From Jackrogersella multiformis (taxonomy: Eukaryota; Ascomycota; Sordariomycetes; Xylariales; Hypoxylaceae): a DNA stretch of 64,000 nt. Made by a program: the position numbers and the translations under genes. Shown one piece after another: positions 22,954 through 34,428 of the stretch. Every line of letters begins with the position of its first letter. Position 1 is the first letter of the stretch. The notes under the pieces are model-generated. The model was not told the origin of the DNA. It did not search any database and saw nothing but the letters and a program-made list of their open reading frames with translations. The DNA lies in assembly GCA_902806575.1 (NCBI GenBank), contig CADCXD010000001.1, positions 1,054,001 to 1,118,000 on the forward strand. The letters are read 5' to 3'.

Positions 22954-23461
22954 GTTGTCTCGTTTGTATGGGCTGATAGCCCGGCTGCCGTCGTCTCAAG
23001 TCTCGCGCTGCATACGAATATCGGTTAGCCTTGCGCAACGCTGATATTATAATTATCCGTTATAATTGTTTGCAGTGTTCGGGGATTCGTACACTTTCTA
23101 GCTTGTCTAAGTAATGCCCCTTTATTATTTATACTAGAGGTTAAGTTCGGCTATTACCTAAGCGTTACTGCGATCATGGCGAGCTAAGGAAGAAAGCTGG
23201 CCTTATGAACGTCTCGTGAGGTTTGCGAAATGCGAAGTGCTGGGGTATAACGAAGTTTAGGAGGTTCGCTAATGATGTATGTAGTACTATGTACCTAGGT
23301 ATTCTAGAACACCTAGCAACACCTAGACCGTATTATTTCAAGGGACAAGGATGTTTGTGGATCATTAGTCGTACTCCACTGTGGCTCGGCATTGCGCTGA
23401 AATATGTATTGCTGGTACAGTCCAGGTGAAACACGAATATGCATTTCGTTAGTGTATTAAT

Positions 23462-23523
23462 ACGTAGAAGGTGTTATCTGGTTGCGAATCGCTGACGTTG
23501 AGCAACTGTGTTACCTTCTACGT
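23462..23523. repeat. Inverted repeat, nested stem-loop
   Basis: Perfect 11-bp arms ACGTAGAAGGT (23462-23472) and ACCTTCTACGT (23513-23523) enclose a second 5-bp stem GTTGC/GCAAC. No coding sequence is nearby. Confidence 0.75.
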
Positions 23524-23831
23524 GGTAGGATTCCTGTTTTTCTAGTGTAACAACTTTAACTTACGACTCTTATAACGGACTTTAAAAACTAAAGGAACAA
23601 CAAGAAGAGACCAAGCAAATTCAATCGTAAACTCTAAACTCCAAGCAGCGGGTAAGCGGCAATTAACTTAGTGACTTCTAACAGCTTAATTTAGAACAGC
23701 TAGGCGCAGTTCTTACCAAGAGCCTTGGCTGAGCAGACTGCGAGTTCCGTCGGGTATCAGTTGGGGATCGCGGCAAACGTCCCGACCTGTTGGTTCGCTT
23801 AAGTACTTAAGCAGCTCTGCTAGGTATGCCG

Positions 23832-23865
23832 TATTCATCAGGTGGGTGTATTCATTAGGTGGGTA
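23832..23865. repeat. 17-bp tandem direct repeat
   Basis: TATTCATCAGGTGGGTG followed directly by TATTCATTAGGTGGGTA, 15 of 17 positions identical. Confidence 0.8.
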
Positions 23866-24653
23866 CCTAGCTACATAGAGTGATATGTAAGTCGAATGTA
23901 TTACCAAGTCATACGAGAAGGAAATTACTGAGTAACTAACCCTTGATAAGACTATATAATATAAACATAAAAATATTAATACATAAATAATAAAACAAAC
24001 AATTTTAATGCAATTCAAATTTTCACTTAAATATTTACCTACTTTAGATATTATCTTACAGATTCTTACTGGATGCCTAGGTAGAAGTTACGTTTATAGA
24101 GTTAAGATTGTAAATAAGTGAATCCTTATTGTACAGAGATGGAACCTTATTATGTACCTACCTTATGTAGGTACATATAGGTAGCTAGACTTCAATGTAC
24201 ATAGTACCCTACCTAGGTAGGTAAATAGCTCTTTTTTCTCTCTCTCTCCTGCCCCGCCATAAAATTAACAAAGTGGGAGCTCCGATTCAGGAACGTGGGG
24301 TTATGTGATTTTCGATTAAAATTTGAAAATATCTTCTGTCATCTAAGAGATCATCACTAAGGCAAGGGGATCTATAGTCCAATCCACCCTAGAACGTAAC
24401 GCCATTTAGCGGAAACATTTCATGCTACAGATCAGGACGACGTATCTTCAATCAATTGGCTCGTGAATCTGAAATCCTGCACCTTTCTGCAGCCACCTAG
24501 GCCTCATTAGCAGCGTATCGGAGTTACCCTATACACTGTCAAAGCCCAACCATGGATTTAGTCAACCAGTTCGTCCACCCCATTTGTCTTGAGTTGTCAC
24601 CGCCGGTGTGGAAGAGTCTCAAGCTCTCTTAGGTACCTAGGTAATTTGTTATC

Positions 24654-25807
24654 ATGGCTAACTCTCTGTCTGCTAATAGCTTAGAAGGGCGGTTGTTATT
24701 TGCCGTCCCCAAGAGTAGGGTGCCCTAACTATATTTCGAACTAGCCAATCGTATTGTGATACTGACTCTCCGAATAGAGGGTCGACTTAACCAGGCTACT
24801 CTCAACCTCCTAGAGGGTGCGGATATTCAATTCAGACGAGAGAACCGACTTGACATAGCCTTGGTCAGGAACCTCCCCATCGCTCTCATCTTTCTACCGG
24901 CCGCCGACATACCTACTTTCGTCGGGGAGGGTCAAGTCGACCTAGGAATCACCGGGTGGGACCAGGTACAGGAGCACGATGCTGGCGTCCGAGCTCTCTA
25001 CCGGGCACGCCGATTTTCCGGGGAGATCACCCCCGAAGAAGAAACGGAACGGACTTCCCGAGGCTCGGGATGCGAAACCGTCATGGATTTGGGATTCGGA
25101 GGTTGCAAGCTGCAGGTCCAGGTACCTGAGAAAGGTATCTATGATTCACCCAAAGACCTGATTGGGAAGAATATCGGCACAAGTTTCGTCAACTTAGCAC
25201 AGAGATACTTTACCAATTTGGAATTGGAGGAAGATGCGACGACGGAGACGACGAAAAGTCCTCGCGTCGATTTTACCAGCAAGTTACGGACAAAGATTAT
25301 AGAGTTGAGTGGCAGTGTGGAAGCCGCTTGCGCTCTGGGCGTAGCCGACGGAATCGTCGACCTCGTCGGTAGGTTTCCCCTAAATAAAAATGCCTCGGAC
25401 TCGAATGAAGAATGCAATGCTGACACATGGTAGAATCCGGAGAAACGATGAAGGCAGCGGGGCTGAAACCAATCGAAACGGTTATCGAGTCGACGGCAAT
25501 ACTGATCAAGTCGCGAAAGCCTTCCAATCCGGAGCTCGTTGACCTCATTGCTGCCCGAATCCGTGGTGTTATTACCGCCCAACGTTTTGTTCTGTGCCAA
25601 TACAATGTTCAGAGGACCAGCCTCGTGGCAGCAACGAAGATCGCGCCAGGAAAGCGTGCGCCAACAATAACGTCTTTGGAGGAAGACGGTTGGGTTGCTG
25701 TTAGCGTCATGGTCGAGAAGAAGAAGATCGCACCGATAATGGACGAACTGTCCAAAATTGGGGCTACTGATATATTGGTGTTAGACATTCATAATACTAG
25801 GAGTTAG
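24654..25807 (+). CDS. HIS1: ATP phosphoribosyltransferase, first step of histidine biosynthesis
   Basis: HisG-type enzyme (long form) that condenses ATP and PRPP to phosphoribosyl-ATP in the cytosol. Exons 24654-24714, 24778-25368 and 25434-25807 join in phase to 341 residues. The first junction splits a Lys codon and yields LLFAVPKKGRLNQATLNLLE, the conserved N-terminus. The catalytic domain contains FLPAADIPTFVGEGQVDLGI and SGSVEAACALGVADGIVDLV. The C-terminal regulatory domain (DGWVAVSVMVEKKKIAPIMD) is the histidine-sensing ACT-like part of long-form enzymes, so feedback inhibition by histidine is expected. The second intron (25369-25433) separates DLV from ESGETMKAAGLKPIETVIES. The identification is secure. 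A small Thr/Glu-rich insert (EEDATTETTKSP) in the middle is ordinary for fungal members. Confidence 0.96.
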
Positions 25808-26481
25808 GGATATAGGAGCCCCATATGGTATTAAGGGAAAAGAACGGAAAACATGACATTTATTAGACAAGATCAGACGAGGAAAATAAACGTGCGCTTA
25901 CTTCCTATTTGATTATCATCGTGTCGTGAATGTTAATTGTTAATAATATAATATGGACTACCTAATAGAATGGGTTGTTGAAAATAGTTGGATAAGTATA
26001 AGGCTTAGAATCCCGAGTACCTACCTAGAGGTGGCTATGCGTTATCTAGTCGGTAGTGTATAGAGCGTTACGCAAGCGGGAGCGGCGCGGCCGGGTAGGA
26101 GCCCTTCTTTAAATCAAATGATAAAATCGCGCCGTCGTGATTTGGGGGCGAAGCAGTAAAGTAGCATAGTAGCATCACACTCATATCCAATCAGAAGTCT
26201 ACTAGTTTTCGTAATTCGTAACTTCGTACCTAGCATATCAGGTACGGTAGTAGGTACTTGGAGATTCGGAAGGATCCTAAACTTTATTCATCATCCCATT
26301 ATCTCTTGCCTCGCGGATAATAAAGTAAGGTTCGCCCACTCGAGTTTTTTTTAAAGCTTAATAATTCAATTCATTTTGTTTAAGACAATATTCTTACAAG
26401 GGCTATCAGTACCTAGGTAGGTATACAATCAATACCTAGCCTAATCCAAGGCCGTATACACTTCAACATCACCAAGCGACA
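25808..26481. other. Intergenic between HIS1 and a small membrane protein gene
   Basis: AT-rich, with an ACCTAGGTAGGT tract near 26410. Probably the HIS1 3' UTR and the next promoter. No gene is seen. Confidence 0.55.
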
Positions 26482-27043
26482 ATGGAGTCCAGGACGGTAT
26501 CTCGCCCGGAAGCTAGCAGAAAGGAGCAGTTGAGCGTATTTCAGGTGAGTCGAGTCAGATTTGAATATCGTGATATTCAACCCGCTGCCCACAATATTGG
26601 GACATGGGTGGGCAGTTAGCCATATTAGAATTGAACTAACAGAGCAGGCAACACAGACGATAATGACACCAATTCACTTCGTATCATTTCTACTGTCTCT
26701 CTACCTCGTCGACTGTCACTACCGCGACAGCCGCATCCGAGAGCACTCCGAGCGCTATAGCCATCTGCCGTATTGGCTCTTACCCTCTTGGTTAGACCGC
26801 ATCCTGTTCAGTCCACATCCTTATAGCTGGGTCGACCGGAGGAAATCAGACACGCCGACCCCTGCCGGAAATAAGGACCGCTGGTATTTCCACACGAAGC
26901 AGAAGAAGCTCATGAAGATGGAGGCTGTGGATGCGTTCGAGCTCCAGCGTAGTATCCTGCTCGGGTTGACCGTCGCGGTGCTCTGCGGAACGTGGGCTCT
27001 TTGGCGCTTGAGTGCTAGCTTCTGGGCTTGGTCCGTAAAGTAA
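26482..27043 (+). CDS. Small membrane protein of unknown function, two hydrophobic segments
   Basis: Two-exon model: 26482-26544 (21 codons, starting MESRTVSRPEASRKEQ) and 26648-27043, both phase 0, giving 152 residues. The donor is GTGAGT and the acceptor AGAGCAG. Exon 2 has one hydrophobic stretch early (IHFVSFLLSLYLVDC) and one near the C-terminus (ILLGLTVAVLCGTWALWRL). Between them is a hydrophilic region rich in His, Arg, Trp and Tyr (for example RYSHLPYWLLPSW and PHPYSWVDRR). I do not recognise the family. The spacing suggests a hairpin with a soluble loop, possibly in an organelle membrane, but no targeting signal is clear. The open frame and clean splice sites support a real gene. Confidence 0.6.
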
Positions 27044-28120
27044 TACTTTACCTACCTACACACCTACCCGCCTAAAGCGGTTGGTATCAAGAAGGGGTCT
27101 CTGCTGGAAATTTGCAGAATAGTCAAGTCATTGATGAAGCGTTCGTATAACGATATAATGAGTTTGTGAGGTATACCCATGATTATGAATGTTTTATTTG
27201 TACTTACATAAATGGATAAAATGCATAAACTATCTGTACCTTCTACGAAATGTAATATGGAGGTACCGTAGAAACCCCCACGTTGATCCATCCATGTACT
27301 ACGTAGGCATGTCAAGAATATCGCCAGACTGAGTAGCGTTGCATGCATCTCCTATACTGCAGGGGGTAGCTGAATCTAACCTGGGTTTATACTACGTAGA
27401 TGCTTATCTTGCAGCGATCAGGACCTCAACGGGTAGTTAACGATCTGACGAAGAATATTTCTAGAAATACACTTATACATGATACCTACCTAGCCTACCC
27501 ATACCCAGGGTTGTGGTTTTGACGTCATTACAAACGGGAGCTTAAAATTTTAGCCACCGCAGGTACTATGTAGGTAGGCACGATGGTAATATCAAGCCAC
27601 ATGCCGCCCATCATGAGCAACGTGACTGCGTGAATGAATTGGAAGTGGAGATCCGCTAGTCTTTCTGGTTAATCATCAAGGTCTTAGTCGTGAGGATTTG
27701 TACACTGCAGCTTTTACCTACCTACCTCTTACGTCAACAACAACAACAATAACAACAACAGAAACAACAAAAAACCACCTAGGCATTATTCAGATATGTT
27801 TTCTATTTTGGAGGCTGTAGACTTAGATCTACTCACTACCTAGGTAAACAAGGCTAACCGACTTCGTTCTCATAAATCGGAGAGCTTTCATTTGCTTTTA
27901 TTGCTTAATATCAAATATCAAACATCCCTTCAAAGCTATTCTCCCTTTACATATTTAAGGTATAAGAAAGCTGGAGCTAAGCCTAGCCGTTGGAACCTTG
28001 TAACCTTGTGATCTCGAATAATTATTAGGGTTCCCTGCTTTAGCCTCGGATAGTAATGCATGGTATCGAGCGAACGTTTAAAAAGAAGCTTACCTATTTA
28101 TTACCCCGGGCCGCTAAGAG
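27044..28120. other. Intergenic upstream of the wax-synthase-like gene
   Basis: No gene recognised. It contains a CAA/AAC repeat at 27735-27774, several short ACCTACC tracts, and an AACCCTAA octamer (minus strand) at about 28026, some 95 bases before the next start codon. Confidence 0.55.
27735..27774. repeat. CAA trinucleotide repeat
   Basis: Imperfect run of CAA/ACA units about 350 bases upstream of the wax-synthase-like gene, non-coding here. Confidence 0.85.
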
Positions 28121-30066
28121 ATGGCCCAGCAAAATGCAGATATTGCAACGGCGTACCGAGAGATCTACCGCGCAAAGTTTCAAGACGATATCTTAGCTGG
28201 CACTAAGAAACCTTTCTTGGTTCCTTTGCATTTATTCGGCGCTTGGATTCTACCAACCTTGTATCTGGCTATACCACACAAGAACCGGCCATGGCTTTAC
28301 CACGCCAGGTGGCTTGTCCTCGCTTTCGTTGTGCTTTTCAACTTCCACGTGATACTCCACGTCTCGAGCCACAACTTCGGCTCTGCTTACGGGGCTGGTC
28401 TTATGGGTGCTTGGGGTATCGTATGGAATTTCACCTTGCTGGTTTGGACAAGGCCACAATGGGATGCTAAGAGGGTTGGTATTAGGAAGAAGAAGAGACA
28501 AAATGATATGAAGAGCAGCTGCCATAATGGGTCGAGCGCCTCCTTGCTGCCTCGAGCCCTAGATGATAACCATGCTACTATACCAACGAATAAGGGGAAA
28601 AGCATAGGTTGCGCCAAAGAGGGTTTCGGAGAGGAACCCGCGTTTGGTGAAACGACCGGCTTAGAATCAAATGGACATACAGCTAACGGTTCTGCTTTGC
28701 CTTATGACTTGAAGAAGAGGCGGGTACTGGCTGAGAGGATGAAGCAACTTGAGGAACGGACAGACATGTCAGAGGAATCAAGAAGAATCTTGGCCGATAT
28801 AGTATCACCACAAGGAGAAAATGGAAACAGTATCCAACCAGCGATCAACGTCGACAAGCTTGACAAGCTAGCAGCTGAGCAAGAATTTGAGTACTATTGG
28901 CAAGAATACCCAACCGACGCTTCTTTCTTGACACGCCTGGACTGGGCGTTCGACATCGTCAGTACGTTTCGAATGACAGGTAAGCGAATAGCACACAGTA
29001 TATCAGCGAAGAATCTTAAGAGGGAACTAACACACCGTCCAAAGGTTGGAACTGGGCCATCACATGCATACCACCCTACGAACTTCCCCCCAAAATCGGC
29101 GACTATCAGCTCCCCCTAAGCTCCGTCGGCCCGCAGCGCACTAAGGAGGGATACACACGGCACCTCACGCGCAAAAGCTTGTTCCTGTCGCGCCTCTTCT
29201 ACAACATCCTCCCTAACTACCTAATCGTGGATTTCTGCGCCGTCCACATGACCGCAGACCCGTACTTCATCCTCGGACCTGAGCACAACATGCCGCTGCC
29301 GCCGCACCTCGCCTCGCTATCCGCGCTGCGCCTCTCGGTCCAGCGCACGGCCCTCTCCTTCGCCGGCGTGCTCTCCGCCCTGCAGATGCTCTTCGGCGCC
29401 GGCGCCCTCGCCCTCGCCTTCCTGCCCCCGCTGCCCCAGATCCTGCGCTTCCGCGCCCACCCCTGGCACCTCCCCGCCGTCAACGGCTCCTTCGCCCAGG
29501 TCCTCGACCGCGGCCTCGCCGGCTTCTGGGGCGCCTGGTGGCACCAGACCTTCCGCTTTGGCTTCTCGGCCCCGACCCGCTTTCTCCAGCGCCGCGGCCT
29601 CGTAGCCCGAGGCTCGCCGCGCGCCCGCGTCGCCGCCGCCGCATCCGCCTTCCTCACCTCCGGGTTCCTGCACGCGTCCGGGAGCTACACCACGGTGCCC
29701 GACCGCGCGCGGCCCTGGACGCCCCCGCTCTTCTTCCTGCTCGCCGGCGCCGGCACCACGCTGCAGTCGTGGCTGTCGTCGCCCGCCGCCCTGGGGCCGC
29801 GCATCGCCCTCCTGCCGCGGTGGGCGCGGCGCCTAGGCAACCTGGCCTTCGTGGCCGCGTGGATGTGCGCCACGAGCTGGCTGCTCGTCGACGACTTCGC
29901 GCGCTGCGGCCTGTGGCTGTTCGAGCCCGTGCCCCTGTCCGTCTTCCGCGCCCTCGGCTGCGGCCCCGCTGCCGCCGCCGACGGCCGTGTCTGGCGCTAT
30001 GATCGCGATTTCTTCGCGCGCTGGCACCGCGGCGCGCGGTGGTGGGAGGTGGGCGTTGCGATTTAG
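28121..30066 (+). CDS. Wax-synthase-domain acyltransferase (MBOAT-like, TRI7-type)
   Basis: Polytopic membrane O-acyltransferase of the wax synthase/TRI7-like group. Exons 28121-28979 and 29045-30066 join in phase to 626 residues. The junction gives FRMTGWNWAITCIPPYE, a family hallmark. The N-terminal part has three to four hydrophobic segments (for example FLVPLHLFGAWILPTLYLAI). A hydrophilic insert of about 115 residues follows (about residues 125-240), then DWAFDIVSTFR. Exon 2 holds FWGAWWHQTFRFGFSAPTRF and SGFLHASGSY, whose His residues correspond to the conserved MBOAT active-site region, and further membrane segments. The acceptor could be a fatty alcohol, sterol or secondary metabolite; no biosynthetic partner gene lies next to it, so the substrate is unknown. 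Exon 2 is strikingly GC-rich compared with exon 1. Confidence 0.87.
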
Positions 30067-30392
30067 TGGGTGGGTGGGTACTTATGCTGAGGGAGGGTAA
30101 TGGGAGTAGAGTATCAGAGTGCGAGTTTTTGAAAGCGGAAATCTACTTGGGTTTTGGGATTGGAATTTGAGGGGCATGGCGTGGAGCATATAGATGGAAG
30201 GGTTTGAATACTAGGTACCTACCCAGGACCTCAGATCTAGGTAGACAAAAATAGGGGTAAATTGCGTAACAGGGTATCTTCCATTGAGTAATTAGACTGT
30301 ACTAGTGTAAAGCTACATAAGTGCGCGCGGCAGCGAGAATTATTGGAGAGAAATAGATGATACATGAATAGACCATCTGGCCGGATCAAGGA
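30067..30392. other. Convergent intergenic region, wax synthase and telomerase 3' ends
   Basis: About 330 bases between two converging genes, with one short ACCTACCCAGG tract. No gene is seen. Confidence 0.55.
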
Positions 30393-33300
30393 TCAAGCCC
30401 GAATACAAGCAACCTGGGTTACCCGTCCGTGGCGAATGTCCCTGTGGATGCTCAGCTTGGTGATCTCGGCCTTGAGCCAGGCGAGGGTCGCGCCGTAGTT
30501 GGACTGCTTCCGCCTTAGCACCGCGCGGAAGGCGTTGTAAGCAAGCCTGGGAACAAACCGGTCAGCAACGGTTAAATACCTGCCTAGGGTAGGTAGTTTG
30601 GGGAGGCAACGGGGCTAGACTCACCAGGACACTTCGGACTTCTTGACGTCGCAGGTGTAGCCCGGGTATCGGAGCTTGCGGGTCTTGCTTATAAGGAGCA
30701 GGTAGGCCATATCGACTAGTTTCGATATCGACGCTGTTGGCACGGGTTAGTTACCTAGGGAACCATACACATCAAGGCGGTTATCATTCGAGCCTGGACT
30801 TACTGATGACGAGTGCGGCCGACGGCTGTTTCTGCGCCGGCAGGCAGCGGGCGTATGCCCACATCTTAGAAGCCGTCTCGGAAAATGCGTTGTAGATGTT
30901 GGTCAGCATGGTGTTGGCCGAGTTGAGCTCCGAGTCGAAGAACATCAGGTGACTTTGGATCTTGAAGGCATCTATATCGCGAGTCAGTTTCGTGGCTATA
31001 GGAGTAGGCGATATGACTGATCGAAAGGGGACTGGACTTACTGAGGACTTTCCGCTGGAATGTCCGCCCTGGTGTGCGCGAGAACTCGACCGTCAAGGAG
31101 TTGTATATGCCTTTGGAAGTCAGTTAAGAGTCGAAAGATAGGCAAGACTAATAGCTTACCTATATCTCGCTCCCTTTCTCGACTACGAGATATATCTAGC
31201 GTCTCGCAGTCGATATTGGTACCACAGTAAGGAAAGCCCTCGCCCGCATCTACTTTCGTGACAAGCTCTCCGTTGATTTCCAGATCAAAATTGACAAGAG
31301 TCTTTCGGGGGTTCACGGTCACCCCATATTCCGGGACGCCTTGATGCATCGTCTCTACGAAACGTGCCGCTTTCGGTTTGCTCGTAGTGATGAGGAGGAA
31401 ATCATCGATCAGCCGTAGAAGTAAGCAGTCGTCAGAATTAAGGAACGGCAAGACGTTGGTTTCGAGATCGGCGTAGAAGTAATTGCAGAGCGTAGAGGAC
31501 AATATGGATCCTTGAGGGATTCCTTGCTTTTGTCTATAGAATTTCTTCCCGATCTTGACGAGGTTTTGCTGGATGTGTGAAGCCACAAGTTGGAGCAGCT
31601 CGTTAGTGTCATAATACTTTTTCCATCTATCGACGAACACGGTATTCCTCTTCGCGGTTGCCCGCCCAGATTCAAGAAGCTGGATGAGCGTGGAATTATC
31701 GTCGTTACTCGTCGCCGCAGAAGGCCATCTCTTCACGGGCTTCGATTTAGAGGTGTCGCCAGCCTGGCTTATTAGGTTTGGCGCAACTTCAACATATGTT
31801 GACACTCGATATCGACGTTCCTGTGGTATAGATTCAAGCAAGCTGACGATGGCTGCCTGGGGTATAGTATCGAAAGCGGACTGCACATCAACCTTTGCAA
31901 AGTAAAAACCCGTGCCGGACCTAGTTATTGTAGATTTAAAGGGTTTGATACGCCTGTAAATATCACTCACAGAAAACAGGGTAGATCCTAGTTTGTCCGG
32001 GTTTACCATCTATTCAGGTCAGAAATGCAGAGTGGGCTTGAAAACGAAGGGGACACTATACCTTTTCCAGCTGAAGAATCGTGTGGGCTGGTGCCAGGAT
32101 TCTGTTGATTCCAAGTCCTAATGCTTTCGGGTTTCCTCGCACAGCAACCCGTTTGCGCAGATTCATGATGGGCCTCATGCCGGTCGCCTTTGGTAGTAGA
32201 CGAACTTGACTAAATCCAAGAGCACGGGAATCGAGGATTTGATTGGCGCGGGAGAGGTTAACCTCAGAAAACATGTTGCTTTTCAAGGAAGCCATCGCAG
32301 GCTCTGCCACATAACGCCAAACATCGTGGCGAAAGAAAAACAACCGATACCTGTGAGCATTTGATTCGGTGACGTAGAAGTTGCTGCGTATCAGGGGTAT
32401 CAAAAGAGAATCGAATAAGAAGTAAAGGAATTCGGTAAAGAGCTCGAGACGCTTTTGCAAATCCGTCTGGGAAGTCTTGCTTGCTCGGAGCTGTGGAGGT
32501 GCAAGCCAGTCGATTTCAGTCAACTTTTTATTGTCAGATAGGTCGAATTTTGAAACTGGTATGAGATTATGACACTGACCTTCATGCCCTGTGTCACTTC
32601 GTGAAGTGACATGGCCTCAAAACGTCTCAGCAGTATAAAATGGTCTACCTTCTTGAGAAACATACTGATGTTATGCTCTGCAACAGGTCCGCTACCCCAA
32701 AACCCAATAGGCACGATCTTTTTTAAAACAGCCTGGCAGAAGGCGGAGATTTTCGTAGGCGGAGTGGCTAGATCAAAGATAGATGACATCGGATCTTTTT
32801 GAAACTGAGGAGGTGACACCTGAGATTGTGGTGCCATCTTCTTCCGCAACACGCCTACTTTGCGCGAGACTTTACGGGCACTGCCGGGTTCAATTGACTC
32901 AAGTTCCCGACGATCAAGCGAAGTATGAAGCTTTGAAGGGTTAGTACTATCGGTGCCTTCAAGACTTCACCGACTTACTGGACAATGGTGTTGTAGGAGT
33001 TTCGAGTAAGAACAACGTTGGTGTAAGATCTGCAGTTTTCGTACCAACTCCATAGCTGTACCTCTCAATCTTTTAGGGGTTTTAACTCGAGTAGTCGGCT
33101 CGTTCAGTCGACCATATTTTTCAAAGATCTCCTCTTCCCTTAGAGTATAATCCTTCAGTCGTTGAGCTGTCTCCTTGAAATTGACCTTGGAGGTGAAAAC
33201 ATTATGAAGCCCGAATTGACGAGGGAAGATGTACATCATGACTTTCAAGGTGTGCGCTTCATTCTGGAGTACTAAGTGCTGCTTTCTCTCGGAAGACTGC

Positions 33301-34428
33301 TTCTCCCCCCTCTCAAGCTGGTTATAAGAAGACCGATTTAATACATCTGCAGTCGTTAGTTTTTTAATATAAAATATAAGGTTACGAGTGCCTCACGAAT
33401 ATGTCTTAGACCAAAATGTACGACACCCCGAGTATTAAGAGCAGCTCTCGCGTAGAGCATACGGTTACGGACGAAGACAATTTCGGACGGAGGTTTTATA
33501 GCATCACCCAGGGATTGCTCCCTAGGCTTCTCGTGACCACACGCCTCAACGTCTGACAATGGTTTTCCTAGATTTGAATGAGCATGGGGCCTTACTATTA
33601 CTATGACTCTACATCACTAACCGCTGATTTGATAAAAATTGTTCGTTCCCGCTTTCACGGGAACAAAAACCGCACAGTCGAGGAGCAAGTCCAGCATGAT
33701 GCGTTCGCCCGACTCGCCCATTAAAGCGAGAGCCTGTGGCCATGGTGGCTGCTTCAACGCTTCGAAATGTGGGTTGGGTCGAATCGAACGTAAGCCCAAG
33801 CCACGATTTCTAGTGAAGCCGTCACAGAGCAGATGCTTCGGCCACGCGCTAAGCTTCTCCCTAGAGAACAGAGTTTTTACAACGTATTCCAGCAGCTTTC
33901 TAATATTAGCTCATCTGCAAGGCATCGATGACACGCAAGTGTGTTTTACGAATACGAGAAGGAAATTCGGGGTCGTACAAGTGCCTGTGTCTCAACGAAT
34001 CCAGCAACGCCGTTAGACAGAGTGACGTAGGACTCATCCCCTTTCTGGGAGAAGTTCTTCCATCCCGCCAAGCGATTGTCTTCCTCGTTCTGCAATTCCT
34101 CTTGTATTCCAATGAGGGTATTGTCAAGTAAAATCCCCAATGTTCGCTCCGTATCAGATAGAGATGAGTCCGGAGTCGCGTTGATTATGCCGATGGCAGC
34201 AACCTTCTTTCTTCTAAGCCTAGAAGAAGCGGGCAGTTTCGAGAGGACATAATTGCGTAGAGGTAGCACCTGAGGGTAGAATTGGTTCAGCACAGCATGC
34301 TGAGCTTGGAAGGGTGCTGATTGCTGACTGCCCGTCTTAGGAGACGTCTTCCCTCTCTTTATTGGTGGCTCAGCATCTAAACCGCCTTTGATTGAGTCCT
34401 GGCGCCTCCGCTTCCTTGGGCGAGGCAT
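30393..34428 (-). CDS. Telomerase reverse transcriptase (TERT)
   Basis: Catalytic subunit of telomerase, which adds telomere repeats using an RNA template. Eleven exons join with consistent phases: 34428-33950, 33899-33622, 33567-33397, 33346-32979, 32930-32580, 32523-32062, 32009-31160, 31110-31042, 30971-30804, 30733-30625 and 30546-30393, giving 1152 residues, a normal fungal size. The N-terminus is basic (MPRPRKRRRQDS). RNA-binding domain landmarks are MMYIFPRQFGLHNVFTS (CP-like), LVRKLQILHQRCSYSKLL (QFP-like), and the T motif region with FCQAVLKKIVPIGFWG and NFYVTESN. Reverse transcriptase motifs 1 and 2 (RLLPKATGMRPIMNL), A (DVQSAFDTI, D744), B' (QGIPQGSILSS), C (LIDDFLLIT, D905 and D906) and E (FPYCGTNID) are all present with their catalytic aspartates. 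The C-terminal extension spans the last four small exons. The protein is expected to be nuclear. No frame break is seen, so it should be functional. Confidence 0.96.

Larger units (their letters stand above)
22954..24653. other. Divergent intergenic region between the sucrose transporter and HIS1
   Basis: 1.7 kb, partly AT-rich, with no recognisable gene. It holds a stem-loop at 23462-23523, a perfect palindrome GCTTAAGTACTTAAGC at 23797-23812, a 17-bp direct repeat at 23832-23865, and ACCT/AGGT arrays at about 24157-24227. I found no exact TGACTCA general-control box upstream of HIS1. Confidence 0.6.
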
